This document shows positions 35,801-46,500 of a DNA stretch of 64,000 bases, in pieces. A model generated the notes under the pieces. The model saw only the letters and a program-made list of their open reading frames with translations. It was not told where the DNA came from and did not search any database. This DNA is from Paraflavitalea pollutisoli (GTDB taxonomy: Bacteria; Bacteroidota; Bacteroidia; Chitinophagales; Chitinophagaceae). The position numbers were made by a program, and so were the translations under genes. How positions within the stretch are numbered: the first letter of the stretch is position 1; each line of letters starts with the position of its first letter. The stretch is from the NCBI RefSeq assembly GCF_029360705.1, contig NZ_JARKMX010000001.1:1111919-1175918 (forward strand), in the 5' to 3' direction.

Positions 35801-38800
35801 ATCATCCTATATATTTACCAGGATGTTTGTGCACATGGGAGGTTTGGACCCTGCAGCACCTGCGAGTAATGACGATTTCTATGACTTTGTGCCCTGTTAT
35901 GCCAAGATCGTAGATTTTAGAAAAGTATCAGCTGATACCTACGACTTGATTTTTGAGACACTTTCCGACGGTGGCGTCACGATGAACCCCATCCAGCAAG
36001 CTGCCTATCAGAAACTAAAAACGGAATACCCCCGGTATGCGTACAACGGCTACAAGAATCGCGTGTCGGTCAACAATGTGGGAAAAGCTATAGAAGCGGC
36101 TGTAGGTGCCATTGCCAGTTCTGCTAAGAACTTGAAAGAACTGACTCGTAATTTCTACGAGACCGCTGAAAAGAAAGGATGGGCCAACCAGTTCAAACTA
36201 GAGAAAAGCTTTGTGCGGCTGGCTAAATGGGATGGTCCAAAAAAGGGTGGGGGATTGCGCGTGAAGAAGATCATGATCTCCGACAATTGGGCCACCATGT
36301 CCGGCAACAATAACAACCTCACCCGCACCTATGGTCAGGAATACAAATATGAGTTTGGGGTAGCGTCCAATGAGCCTTCCATAGGCAATGATGAAAATCC
36401 ACTCAAGATGCCTGTGCCCTATATGCAATATGTAAAAAAGGGCCTTAATAATTATTTCAACCTGGAGGAGCCCTTCGGTGAATATTATTTCCCCGCTCCT
36501 ACAGTGGGATATGGGAAAGTTACTGTCCAGGACTTGAATAAGGATGGAGTAGCCGACCCTGCCAAAAGAACGGGGTACGTTGTGAACGAGTTTTATACGG
36601 CAAAAGATTTTCCGGTTATCACAAACGCATTATCTAATAAGCTGAATCAGCAAGGCCCCTCTGGATGGTATTCTTTCTTTGGAGGTTGGTCCGTGCACGA
36701 AATGACCTTCTCCCAGGGGTATGTTATCGAATTAAATGACATGCACGGAAAACCCAAAGCCGTACGGGTATTTAATAGGGCCGATATGGAGGTGTCCTCT
36801 TCAGAATTTAAATACCTGCAAGAAATGATCGGTGCAGATGAATGGAAACTGCGGAACGAGGTAACCGTGATCGATAAGAATGGGCAAATAGAAGAGAATA
36901 AGGTGATTGGCCGGGAGATTGAACTATTCACAGATATGCGGCAGCAGGAGTCGAGCACAATTGGTGAAAATGTGATGCTGGGAATGGATTTGATCTACGC
37001 TATTTTCATTGGTGGACCCTTCCCCCACTTCCCGTACAAACACAATGATGACTACCGGCTATTCCGTTCCGCTTGTACCATGAAAGTGATCAATAGATAT
37101 GGAATTGTAGAGAAGGTCATAAAGAAAGAAAATGGGTCTACCATAAATGCAGACAACCTGGTATTCGATGCCGCTACAGGTCAACCCCTGGTGACAAGGT
37201 CTCAAAACGAATTCGGAGATCCTGTATACACGGTTAATTTTCCGGCTTACTGGATGCATCCGTCGATGGGAGCCGCGTACCAGAACCTCGGAACGGTTTT
37301 GTCTGGTTTCAAAACCACAGCAACCGGGGCAATAGAAAACAACACTTATGCTAACTTCTTACAGCCAGGGGATGAACTGGTGAGCCTCTCAGTCAATGGC
37401 AGTTCCGATCGTTATTGGATCATAGAGTCGGCTACGAGCACCGGCGGGGCCATGACCAAAAAGCTGGTTGATCGTTACGGTAAGCTCGTTGAGGACTTGA
37501 GTGGACAGGATATCAAGGTGATTCGATCTGGCTATCGAAATGTATTGGGAGCTGCTGCTGCGAATATCGTGTGCCTGAAAGATCCAATAGTGATCGATCC
37601 GGCCACGGGCAAAAAACGTCTTTCATTTTCCAAAAATGAAGAACTCGCTGCGTGGAAGGTGCTGACGGCGTCCGCAGTGAATTTCGATGAGAATTGGTCT
37701 ACAGGAGCAGAATGTCTTACATGCGATCCTGGTTATGTGCTCAATGAAGATGGTGAGTGTGAACGGTTGCCTATTGAGAACAATGATGTTTGTTTTAACC
37801 TGGTGCCAGGTAGCAGGGCCACACATTATGGGATGGATGGAGCATTGATTTATAAAACTAATAATAGCGCTCCTGAAACAAGGAAAAGCTTTTTTTGGGG
37901 AGGGAGTTGCGCGTGCCCGAGTGGAAATGATTTGCTAGGTAATACAGCCGAAAGCCAAAGTTTGGCTGAGACCAAACTTGTAGACAGTACCCAAAACCAG
38001 GTAATATCCACCAGTGCTCAATCAACTGCTATTGTAACGCCGAATGCATCAACTGGTTGCGTAATCAATAACACGCCCAACCAGTCTGATTGCAACTTGG
38101 GTTTCTGTGGTAGATTGAATGAATCCGGTATTTGGTTGTATAAAGGCAATGCGAATGACGTTGGTTGGGTAGGCGTTGAATTCTGTGTGGAAGTTCCAGA
38201 GCCCGGGGACTACTATATCGGATTTGGAGCCGATCAGAAAATGGTGATAACGATTAACACCGACGATTATGATTATTCAATGCCGGCAGATAACCCATCC
38301 AACAGAAATAATTGGCATGTACGTCCCTATAACTTCCCGTACAAAAAGAACAAGGTGTTGATCGAATTTGCAAGTGAAAGTGGAGTGCAGGCAGCGGGAT
38401 TTGAGGTGTACAACAAAACTTACGAGGAACTGATTCAGGCCGGTCTTAACCTGACTACCAAAGAGGAAATTATTTTTTCTACAGCCAGGGATCTGTTAGG
38501 TAAGCGTGTACAGGTGTATCGGGATCATCCCAATCCACCTCATACAAGACTGACGCGTTATTCTTGCCCCATACCTATCGCAGGATACAGTGCCTGTGAA
38601 GGATGTGGTAAGTACGAACTGGATCGGGTAGTCAACCCGTACGTGAAAGGCGCTAAAGGGAACTGGAGACCCAATGAAACCAAAGTGTTCCAGGTTGATC
38701 GCAACCACAATGATTTGTTCAACGAACAAAAGAAAGGAGCCGATATCCGGAACAGCGGCACATTCGCTTCGTTCAAGCCTTACTGGTATTTGGACGGGCA

Positions 38801-39719
38801 ATCCTGGAAACCCAACACGGCTGTACAAAATTGGGTAACAGCCAACACCGTTACGGTATATGATAAATATGGACAGGAGCTCGAAAACAAAGATGCATTG
38901 GGTCGATACTCCGCAGCCAGTTTCTCGTTCCTGGGCCAACTGCCCAATGCAGTAGCCTCCAATGCCAGAAGCAGGGAGATCTTTTTCGAGAGCTTTGAAG
39001 ACACGAAGTTTAAGCTCTGCCCAACGCCTGAAGACCTCACAGCCTGCTATCGGGTGGCATTGAAAAATGGCAGTGGCGATCTTAAGCCCGATATTGCAAA
39101 CCTTGCACACAGCGGCAATTACTCACTGACGTTGAAAGCTGCCGGGCTAACCCTCGATACCAGGGCACACTATTCAGAGTCAAAGGAATGGCCCTATTTA
39201 TTCACCAATACGAAAGGTGAATTTACACTTACACCAGAACCTACAGTCTTTCCATTGGGCTTCGAGCCGATGCCTAAAATGGAGTACGTATTCAGCGCCT
39301 GGGTAAAAGAAGAACAGCCTTCCGTCAATACCAGCCTTCCTATCACGCTATCGATAAACGGTTTTAATATCATACTGAAACGGAAAGCCTATGTCGAGAA
39401 GTGGAGCCTGATAGAAGGAACCTTTACAATGCCAGATCTGGTCTGCACCGAAAAAGCCAATGTTGCCGTATCGATAGCCATTTTACCCAACGGGGGCGAT
39501 AAGCAGATCGATGACATCCGCATACATCCGTTTGCCTCCCTGATGAAAACTTACGCCTACGATGCCAAAACGCTTCGTCTGATGGCAGAAATGGATGAGA
39601 ACGCCTTCGCTACATTCTATGAGTATGATAACGAAGGAGGGCTGGTACGGGTGAAGAAAGAAACCGAACGCGGCATATTGACCATTAAGGAATCAAGATC
39701 CTCTCAAAAGAAAAAGTAA
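32868..39719 (+). CDS. Giant SpvB/RHS-like surface protein without toxin tip, 2283 residues
   Basis: A signal peptide ends near residue 31 (LVIVATQTLLPATALA). The first domain is SpvB-like: FTGNFSYNLPLLDIDGYPI, then YQSGMGNDDEASWAGFGW at about 85-100, as in the shell-forming B component of Tc toxins. Further on come a Cys-rich patch (CLTCDPGYVLNEDGEC, near 1616-1631), a PA14-like beta domain (about 1744-1850) and a carbohydrate-module-like jelly roll (about 2036-2220). The end FYEYDNEGGLVRVKKE is a YD-type RHS repeat. There is no RHS core motif and no variable tip. It lies 4 bases after the lipoprotein gene. Together with the 3469-residue protein it may form one hollow shell, by analogy with TcB/TcC. 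Confidence 0.85.
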   Translation: MSLRTKYRKPIAAFMLVIVATQTLLPATALALTSGPVQPEVSTFKPAGVTDMVDMFTGNFSYNLPLLDIDGYPINLSYQSGMGNDDEASWAGFGWNVNIGSINRQVRGVPDDFSGDRYTTDQFTKPNVTVGGKLTGTLETAGFPFGFSTSGSLAMGIFSNNYTGIGAELGANAGLKWTDCFGVLTGEMGYGVTSKTSSGVDVQKKFSLQTHLLINDNTLASPGIAGTSSYNSRGGLKERTLGATFSLNEGAANDVYGKSTSFNTPAINPSIKLAMKSSHGSATFNTGPTAWFIFAGGGITGYVTKNEVKDRDVSTPAYGFLYADRGKNRADAMMDLLREKENPIIPELPNLAVPVATPDLFSYTSQAGTGQFRLYRGGSGILFDNEATDESLNQTLGLDGGFGFGVHTGVNLFNQTMSNKGGKWVKDNQFMANGDFQSPSDNPKEEHVFFKQVGEMSQEDEALVQKMKGTEPVAVDIVGRNALSRWRTASGTPTNVSSIKKVEKERRKTAISYLTAEEASKVGLDKQIQSYKAIGDQTIDADILCHKGQVDPPKGRTDGLRRRDHISEITVTDEAGKRNVYGIPVYNKTQKDISYAIGKKNGEGGYVSDDNNLVTVALKDNLKVKQSEHADNDNYLRTETQPAYASSYLLSGILSPDYVDVTGDGITDDDLGTAIKFNYTYAGDYKWRTPFGLGEGQANKATVAKASLADPDDDKGSFIYGEKELWYPHSIETKTKIAFFITENRYDAMGVEGVVGTHPAGTPQKRLKEIRLYSKADPNRPIKIVRLKHDYSLFPKVPNFNVPETVVDKPLPGKLTLLMVEFLYGNSPKGSNHPYKFTYNLGMPGQPDAVQYGFMQTDRWGTYKPRDANTSINSIPLKNDQHPYTIQGTATDDYVGVWQLKQIDLPTGGSINVSYESDSYSYVQNRRAMELVKVDKVIKNTTGGEATGVKEIVGVRVIAPGKPLTNSLKEFCNNFLNGSSYIFTRMFVHMGGLDPAAPASNDDFYDFVPCYAKIVDFRKVSADTYDLIFETLSDGGVTMNPIQQAAYQKLKTEYPRYAYNGYKNRVSVNNVGKAIEAAVGAIASSAKNLKELTRNFYETAEKKGWANQFKLEKSFVRLAKWDGPKKGGGLRVKKIMISDNWATMSGNNNNLTRTYGQEYKYEFGVASNEPSIGNDENPLKMPVPYMQYVKKGLNNYFNLEEPFGEYYFPAPTVGYGKVTVQDLNKDGVADPAKRTGYVVNEFYTAKDFPVITNALSNKLNQQGPSGWYSFFGGWSVHEMTFSQGYVIELNDMHGKPKAVRVFNRADMEVSSSEFKYLQEMIGADEWKLRNEVTVIDKNGQIEENKVIGREIELFTDMRQQESSTIGENVMLGMDLIYAIFIGGPFPHFPYKHNDDYRLFRSACTMKVINRYGIVEKVIKKENGSTINADNLVFDAATGQPLVTRSQNEFGDPVYTVNFPAYWMHPSMGAAYQNLGTVLSGFKTTATGAIENNTYANFLQPGDELVSLSVNGSSDRYWIIESATSTGGAMTKKLVDRYGKLVEDLSGQDIKVIRSGYRNVLGAAAANIVCLKDPIVIDPATGKKRLSFSKNEELAAWKVLTASAVNFDENWSTGAECLTCDPGYVLNEDGECERLPIENNDVCFNLVPGSRATHYGMDGALIYKTNNSAPETRKSFFWGGSCACPSGNDLLGNTAESQSLAETKLVDSTQNQVISTSAQSTAIVTPNASTGCVINNTPNQSDCNLGFCGRLNESGIWLYKGNANDVGWVGVEFCVEVPEPGDYYIGFGADQKMVITINTDDYDYSMPADNPSNRNNWHVRPYNFPYKKNKVLIEFASESGVQAAGFEVYNKTYEELIQAGLNLTTKEEIIFSTARDLLGKRVQVYRDHPNPPHTRLTRYSCPIPIAGYSACEGCGKYELDRVVNPYVKGAKGNWRPNETKVFQVDRNHNDLFNEQKKGADIRNSGTFASFKPYWYLDGQSWKPNTAVQNWVTANTVTVYDKYGQELENKDALGRYSAASFSFLGQLPNAVASNARSREIFFESFEDTKFKLCPTPEDLTACYRVALKNGSGDLKPDIANLAHSGNYSLTLKAAGLTLDTRAHYSESKEWPYLFTNTKGEFTLTPEPTVFPLGFEPMPKMEYVFSAWVKEEQPSVNTSLPITLSINGFNIILKRKAYVEKWSLIEGTFTMPDLVCTEKANVAVSIAILPNGGDKQIDDIRIHPFASLMKTYAYDAKTLRLMAEMDENAFATFYEYDNEGGLVRVKKETERGILTIKESRSSQKKK

Positions 39720-39738
39720 TCCCTAAAAACATACTACA

Positions 39739-40524
39739 ATGAAGCGCGGGATATTTAAAATGATATTGCTGGTAGTGGCCGTCATCGGCACTACCTGGTT
39801 GTTGGCGAATAGGATTGTAATAAAGAACTGGAAGAAAGAAGAACCTAAACCAAAGCAGGCCGAAAGAACGGAAACCCCCGATCCTGCCCAATTGGCGATG
39901 CTCGATGAAATGACCCAATGGCTAAGGCCTTTCGACTCGTTGAACGTAAATTGTTATTATGATGCACGCCTCACGGCCATCGATAAAATGGATTCTGCCC
40001 ACGCGATGATAAACGTACCATTCCGATATGCGAGAAAAGGTGCAAACTGCTACTTCCGCATCGACCAGACAGAAAACCTGTTTTCAAAAGACGGCTATAT
40101 GCTGGTCGACCACAATGCGAGGAAGATCCTTGTTACTCCACCCAGGAGCGTGATGCGAGGGGGCATGCCAGATCTTCGGCAACTGTTTAAAACAATCACC
40201 GCTGAGGGGTATACCATGAAGAAGGACAGGCAGGGCGCAGCAATGACCATCTCCATGCTTTCACCCAACAACATCAATTTCAAAGAGTTTTCGGTGACAT
40301 ACGATAGCGTGGTAAATAGGATAACAAAAATATTCCTACGTCAATCCGAGTTATCCGATCCCCTCAATACGGAGGCGGATAAACTCATGACGATCGAATT
40401 TGCACAGCTTTCGAATGTGTCGATACCGGACTCCTGCTTTCGCCAACAAAAGTTTGTGGTGAAAAACAAAGACCAATGGCAGTGCTCAACGGCTTACAGT
40501 GAATATGAATTAGTAGCACGATAA
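39739..40524 (+). CDS. Membrane-anchored protein between the two giant genes
   Basis: 261 residues. One N-terminal hydrophobic segment (MILLVVAVIGTTWLLANRIV, 8-27) acts as anchor or uncleaved signal. The rest is beta-rich: a run of strands (HAMINVPFRYARKGANCYF, GYMLVDHNARKILVTPP) loosely recalls LolA-like lipoprotein-carrier folds, but this is only a resemblance. It lies 19 bases after the 2283-residue protein and 35 bases before the 3469-residue protein. A chaperone or adaptor for export or assembly of the giants would fit its position. Confidence 0.7.
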   Translation: MKRGIFKMILLVVAVIGTTWLLANRIVIKNWKKEEPKPKQAERTETPDPAQLAMLDEMTQWLRPFDSLNVNCYYDARLTAIDKMDSAHAMINVPFRYARKGANCYFRIDQTENLFSKDGYMLVDHNARKILVTPPRSVMRGGMPDLRQLFKTITAEGYTMKKDRQGAAMTISMLSPNNINFKEFSVTYDSVVNRITKIFLRQSELSDPLNTEADKLMTIEFAQLSNVSIPDSCFRQQKFVVKNKDQWQCSTAYSEYELVAR

Positions 40525-40559
40525 CTCCCTAAACCTTTATCTCAATACTCCGCTTTTAT

Positions 40560-43500
40560 ATGCTTTACCTGACTACGCCAACACGTTGGCAACGTGGCTT
40601 GATGTTGTTTGTTCTCACGATTTGTATTACCTGCACAGCTTTCGGGGGTGTGGAACCATACCGCAATATGCTGACAGGTAAGATCAGGCAGGGAGATTCC
40701 CTGATCGTGAAAGACGAAAAGTTCCGAAATCCGGCAGTTGTCTGGACTGATATCACCAACAAATCAGTCAACAACCAGCTGGTACTAAGGTTGATCAACG
40801 ATTCGTCTGCCGCTTTCAAAAAGAAGTTTTCCTGTGAGTTGGACCTGAAGATAGAGTACTTCGCCAATGTAGAGCAGGCAGAGCCCATTGAGATCAACAA
40901 TGTGAAGTTGAAGGTCGATTATAAGCCAGGTGGAGTAGCCGGCTGGAGACGGGAAGACATTTATAAATTTACGAACGGATATTGGGTGAAGGTGACGGTA
41001 AATAATATCACTTCGCCTGAATTGGGCGACACGATTCCTGCCATACTCGAGTTGACCAGCCAAATAACCATCGATAGAAAATACCGGTACAATGACAGTC
41101 AGCCCCTCCGCATCTTTGGTTCTTTTGATCAAGCGGAACAAGGACTCATGCAACGGTATGTGGGTGGGCAGTTGGATCAGCCACAGGATTTTTTGCACCT
41201 TACCTGGACAGTTGTAGATGGAGCAGACGAATACGATATAGAGTGGGCGGTATTTGATGAAGGAGCCGAATTTGAGACCCAACTAAGTCAAATGGTAGCG
41301 GGTACGTGTAACACATGTACGCAAGAAACACTCGACAATCTTTTTAAGAACAATGCAACACGAATCACTACCACGGCTATGGAATATGATGTCACCATGG
41401 CATACAACGAAAAGTATATCGTGGTGCGGATGCGGGGAATAGAATATCCGGATGGAGGATACCGAATGGAGCATGGGTGGAATTATACGAATAACAATAA
41501 TAAGTACGCCATTTGGAAGATAGATAATTGGCATCAGGAGAAACTGAACTGGCAATACAGTGCCACTTTTGCGGAAGAAGGTAAGAAAAAGGAGGTGGTG
41601 TCCTATTTTGATGGATCACTGCGAAACAGGCAAACGGTGACCGTCAACAACGATAAGAAGATCGCCATCATTCAGGAAACGATCTATGATGAATTCGGCC
41701 GCCCTGCAGCCAATATCCTGCCGGCACCGCACAATGACAATAAACTAAAATACTACGGCAATTTTAACCTAAACAGCGACGATAAGGGATACAATTATAG
41801 CGACATCGTTAAATCTCCGTTATCGGTATGTGAATTCAAGCCGGATGCCTTGAAAACAACGCTGGGTGCTGCGGCCTATTACAGCCCTGCTAATCCTTTC
41901 CTGGGCAGTAGCATATTAGGTGACGCCGAATCGCGTGAGCAGAATCTCCACAATTACGTGCCGGATGCCGAAGGGTATCCATTCTCTGTAACGACCTACG
42001 AGAATGACAATACGGGTCGTGTTAAGACCCAGGGAGGTGTGGGACCAAAGTTCCAACCTGGTGTCGATTTAAGTGTAACGGGTGATGCTGGTGACCCCAG
42101 GTCTGCTGTAACACGCAATTACTACGGAAAACCCAGTGACTGGGAGCTTGACAGGTTGTTTGGTAATGATGTAGGGTATGACAATCACTACCTGAAGAAC
42201 ATGGTAGTAGACCCCAATGGACAGCTCAGCATCAGTTATATCAATGCCGCAGGAAAAACGATTGCCACGGCGCTGACTGGTGGAAATCCTGCAAACCTTA
42301 AAGCCCTGGGGTCGAAAAAAGACCCTAAACCTGAGGTGCTTTCATTGCTATCTGCTGCCGAATTTGAATTCGATAGCCGGAACCTGAGTATCACGGCCAA
42401 TACCACTGTGATGGCCACCCAGGCTAATCAGGCATTCAGATTGGACTATGGGTTGAATCAATTGATCGAGCAATACCAGGGCAATACCGCCCAGATCTGC
42501 AGCAATTGCTATTACAAGATGTCGATAAAGATCACCAATGATTGTGAAGTGGAGGTGTATAAGACCGAAGATGTCATTGTTGGCTCAAAACTGGCCGATT
42601 GTAGTAAAAATCAGCGTCTGGAAGATTATGTCTGTCGAAGCTTTCCCGAGCCTGGTAAGTACTTTATCACCTTCGAGCTGAAGCTGGACAGAGATGTTAT
42701 TAACGATTATACGGAAGAGTACATCAGGAAGAATACAGACCTCCGTACACAGTTTAATTTCGTACTGGATTACCTGGGGTCAACCGACTTTAGCAGTTGC
42801 TTCAGCGAGTGTGTGACCTGTAAGGCCACCTTGGGCGCGCGGGAAGATTTCTTCCAGGTATTTAAAGATAAGCTGGCGGAGTTTAAAATGGAGTTTAGCC
42901 AACTTACTCTGGCCGATCAGCAGGCATTGCAAACGCTTGCTTATAACCGATACGACGCTTTGTTGGCAGATTGCCTGAGCAAGCAGGCTACCTGTGCTCC
43001 TGATATGTGTTCCAGGTACGAAAAGCTGATGCTGCTGGACGTGTCACCCGGCGGTCAGTTTGCGTTATTCCAATCGACTCCATTCCTGGCTTTGGAAAAT
43101 AGTTCCAATGTACTTGTGCAAAATTTCAGAAAGGAATTTCCTGAATTACCTACAAGTACGCAACTATACAAAGACGAAGTATTCTACCAGGAAGATGGTA
43201 CGATGACTTCGCCCCACGATGCCACGTTTACAGTTGAAAAGCTGGTGAAATACTGGCGTCCTGAATGGGCGCAGCGGTTCCTTAAATACCATCCTGAATA
43301 TTGTAAGTTGGAATTCTGTATTTCCAATAGTCAGTTCCTGGGCTGGGATGAGCAGGTAAAGATCAACATCAACAAGGTTTCGGAAATTGCTTCGATACCA
43401 TTAACCAATGGCTTGTCTTATGATAATAACAATGCTGCTTGGTTACTGACGCAGGATCCATTCTTTGCACCAGGAGCACCTGGCGCAGGTTATTATTCCC

Positions 43501-46500
43501 AGATGAGTACAGACCTGCAGGAGTACAGCCATCGGGTGATGTCGCAACTAGTGACGTTATCACCTGTCAAGAGTTTGACAGAGCTGGTAGAGTTTATCTT
43601 ATATTGTTCTGATTCTGAAGGTAATTCTAATGGCGCGCCTTCTGGGGATTCGTGGGCTAATTGCTGGCCTAATGGGGCCTGCCGGGTTCCCGATCGGGAG
43701 TGGCTGTTGTATCGGGAATATTACTTTCAACTAAAGGAACGATATTATAACATAGCGCGTAGCGAAGGGGCCTGTTTAGGCAAGTGCCAGGTTGGTACGC
43801 CGCTTGGACTATCGACTTGTGCCAATATCTCTGACTTCACCATTCAGGAAAGTGGAACGAATAATGGTGTTCAGCGCCAATTGAAAATAACTTATGCAAA
43901 GGGTGCTGCCATGCGGCAAATGGTATTAGGCCTGTACTACCCCGCAGAATATGCTTCAGCCGGAATTCAGTCAACGCTTACTTTCAATAACAATGAGGCG
44001 GAGAAATCAGTTGATGTGCCGATTGGAATGCCCCTGGGTGCCTTAAAAATTAAAACGATTAACTGTTTTGGAGAAATAGCTGAACCCACCTTTCAGGGTA
44101 GAAGAGGTGCGCCTGCTGCAAAAAACACAACCACTTCATCTATGTTTCCTCAAACACCCTATGATCCAAATTTGTGCAGAGAACCTTTCCCGCAATTTAC
44201 GGTAGAGAAGGGCGTAGCTTGCCAAAGCGGAGAACAGGGGCTAGTGATAACGTTGCGTACTATTATTGGGATGTGTCCAGATCAATCCTATTTGGTACAT
44301 GTATACGTTACAAATGGTACAACAACTTATGAAGTAGGGGTGGTGTCTTTCATGGGACCAATGTTTTCTGCTCAGGTGCTTTGTGTACCTCCGGTATTAA
44401 ATTTCGATGGCGTACCGATGGTGGCCTGTGTGAATGGTCCGATTGCTCCTTGCAACCCAACAGAAAATACTTGCCCCGACTTACTTAAGTATAAACAATC
44501 ACGTTTCCAGCAATTTAATTACAATACTACGATCGGTCAACAGGATGTTGCAAATATTAAAAACGAGCAACTAGGCCAGATCAAGCATCAGATCATTTCA
44601 TCTTGTGAGAGCCAGGCCCAGGCTTGGGTCGATAGAATGGAGGATTGTTTGGCTGCCCTTCCGGAATTGGAAAGAGACGCCAAGCGGGCAGCACTAAAAG
44701 CTGGATTTATTGACGTATGCAAAAGAGGTGGAGACGTTGATCATCCTTGGGGAGCTACTACTACCCGCCCTGGCGATCCCAACCCATCTTCCTTCAAAGA
44801 AGTGATCAAATCGGTCATGCAGCTCACCAACCTGACCATGGACTGCAATCCATACCTGATTGAATCGCCCTTGCCCTACGAATCTAAACAACAGGGTACA
44901 CCAAAGATCTTGACCAATTCCAGTGCTGCCTTGTGTGATCAGCTGCAGCAATTGCATACCAAGCACACCAATGAAGCACCTGGCGTAAGCTTTTACCAAT
45001 ACCTGGTGAACATCTATGGCTCAGCCATGACACTAACAGAAGCCGAAGTTTCGATGATAGAAAAGTCCTGCAATAACTGCCGTTTCATCCTTGACCAGGG
45101 CATACAGCTGCCTGTATTCCTCGAACCTGGTATGGTTGGATGCATCAAAAAGGCTGATTATGATGCTGCAAAGGCTGCATTGACAGCCGAATTTGGTGGC
45201 GTATTGTCTACAGCGCATAGTAATTACGAGGACGTGTTCTCCAACTTCATGAACCAGCGATTCGGTTTCCTGATGCCTTATAGCCGGTATCTGGAATATG
45301 AAGCGACGTTGGTCAACAATACTACTGCTATATTGTGTAACGAGCCGCCATTTACAAGCGTTCAACAGGACCCTTATGCCTGCCTCAGGACTTTAGTAGC
45401 TGCTGCAGCACTGAAAGGAAGTATCGCTTACGACGCGTATATAGAAGAGGAGAAGCGGCTGTTCAAGGTTCGCTATGTTGAAAAATGCAGCTGGGTCAAT
45501 GGAATGGCGAAGCTTACTACCGATCAGCAATTGTATCACTATACCCTATATTATTACGACCAGGCAGGAAACCTGATACGTACCATTTCGCCGGAAGGGG
45601 TGCGTCCGTTGTCGCTCGCAGAGACGGATATTGTAAAGCAATGGCGCAATTTCAATCCGGCAACTTGTACCGGAGAGGGTTTACCTTCCGTGACAGACCC
45701 GTATGCGAGCCTAACTGCATTGAGTGATGCGATGTATACCGGTACGGCGAAATCCGTTGAGTTGTGGTTGAATGCCAACCCTGGTGACTATACGCGTCAG
45801 GTACGATTCATCACGCCAGATAACCGGTATTTATGGCAGGCCGCCGTAAAGGATAATATGCTGTGGGTAGAGTTATATACCCTGCAGCCATCGCCGGTAC
45901 GGGTAAATCGGGCAGTTGCAGACATTACCTCGGTCAACATGCAGCTGTGGAGTCACCTGGTGGTTTCGTCATCGAACATCGTGAATGGAACCTGGGATGT
46001 TTACTTCGAGGGCAAAAAGTTGACCTTGATGACTACAGGTCAGCCAGCCTATCCGTTCGATGCGGTACCGGGAAGCAGTTTGCCACCGGCCAACTACAAC
46101 TATGTTAAGTTACTCCGATTCTATAATCAGCCGGCCACCCAGGCTGGTGTGACTGCCAATTTCTCCAATTCCTGTATGATGAATGAGGGCTTCTCAGCTG
46201 GTCAGCTGATACATGCGGGCCGTTTCAACATTCTACACGCTTGTAATCCTGCCACAGAAACCCGGGTGGTAAATAATCAGGGAGCGATGCAGGTAACCGG
46301 CGATTTGTCAATGAACGATAGCCGTTTTGAAAATGTGCTGGACAATTTCAGCATCGAGTTCTGGGCCAAGCCTGATCAACCACATGAGATTGACCAGTTG
46401 TATGATGGTACGATAAATACTGCCACAATGGGAACTTCTGGGCAACGATATGCAATATACCCAACCAACGCCGGAGCTGGCATCGGAGCGGGTGTAGGGG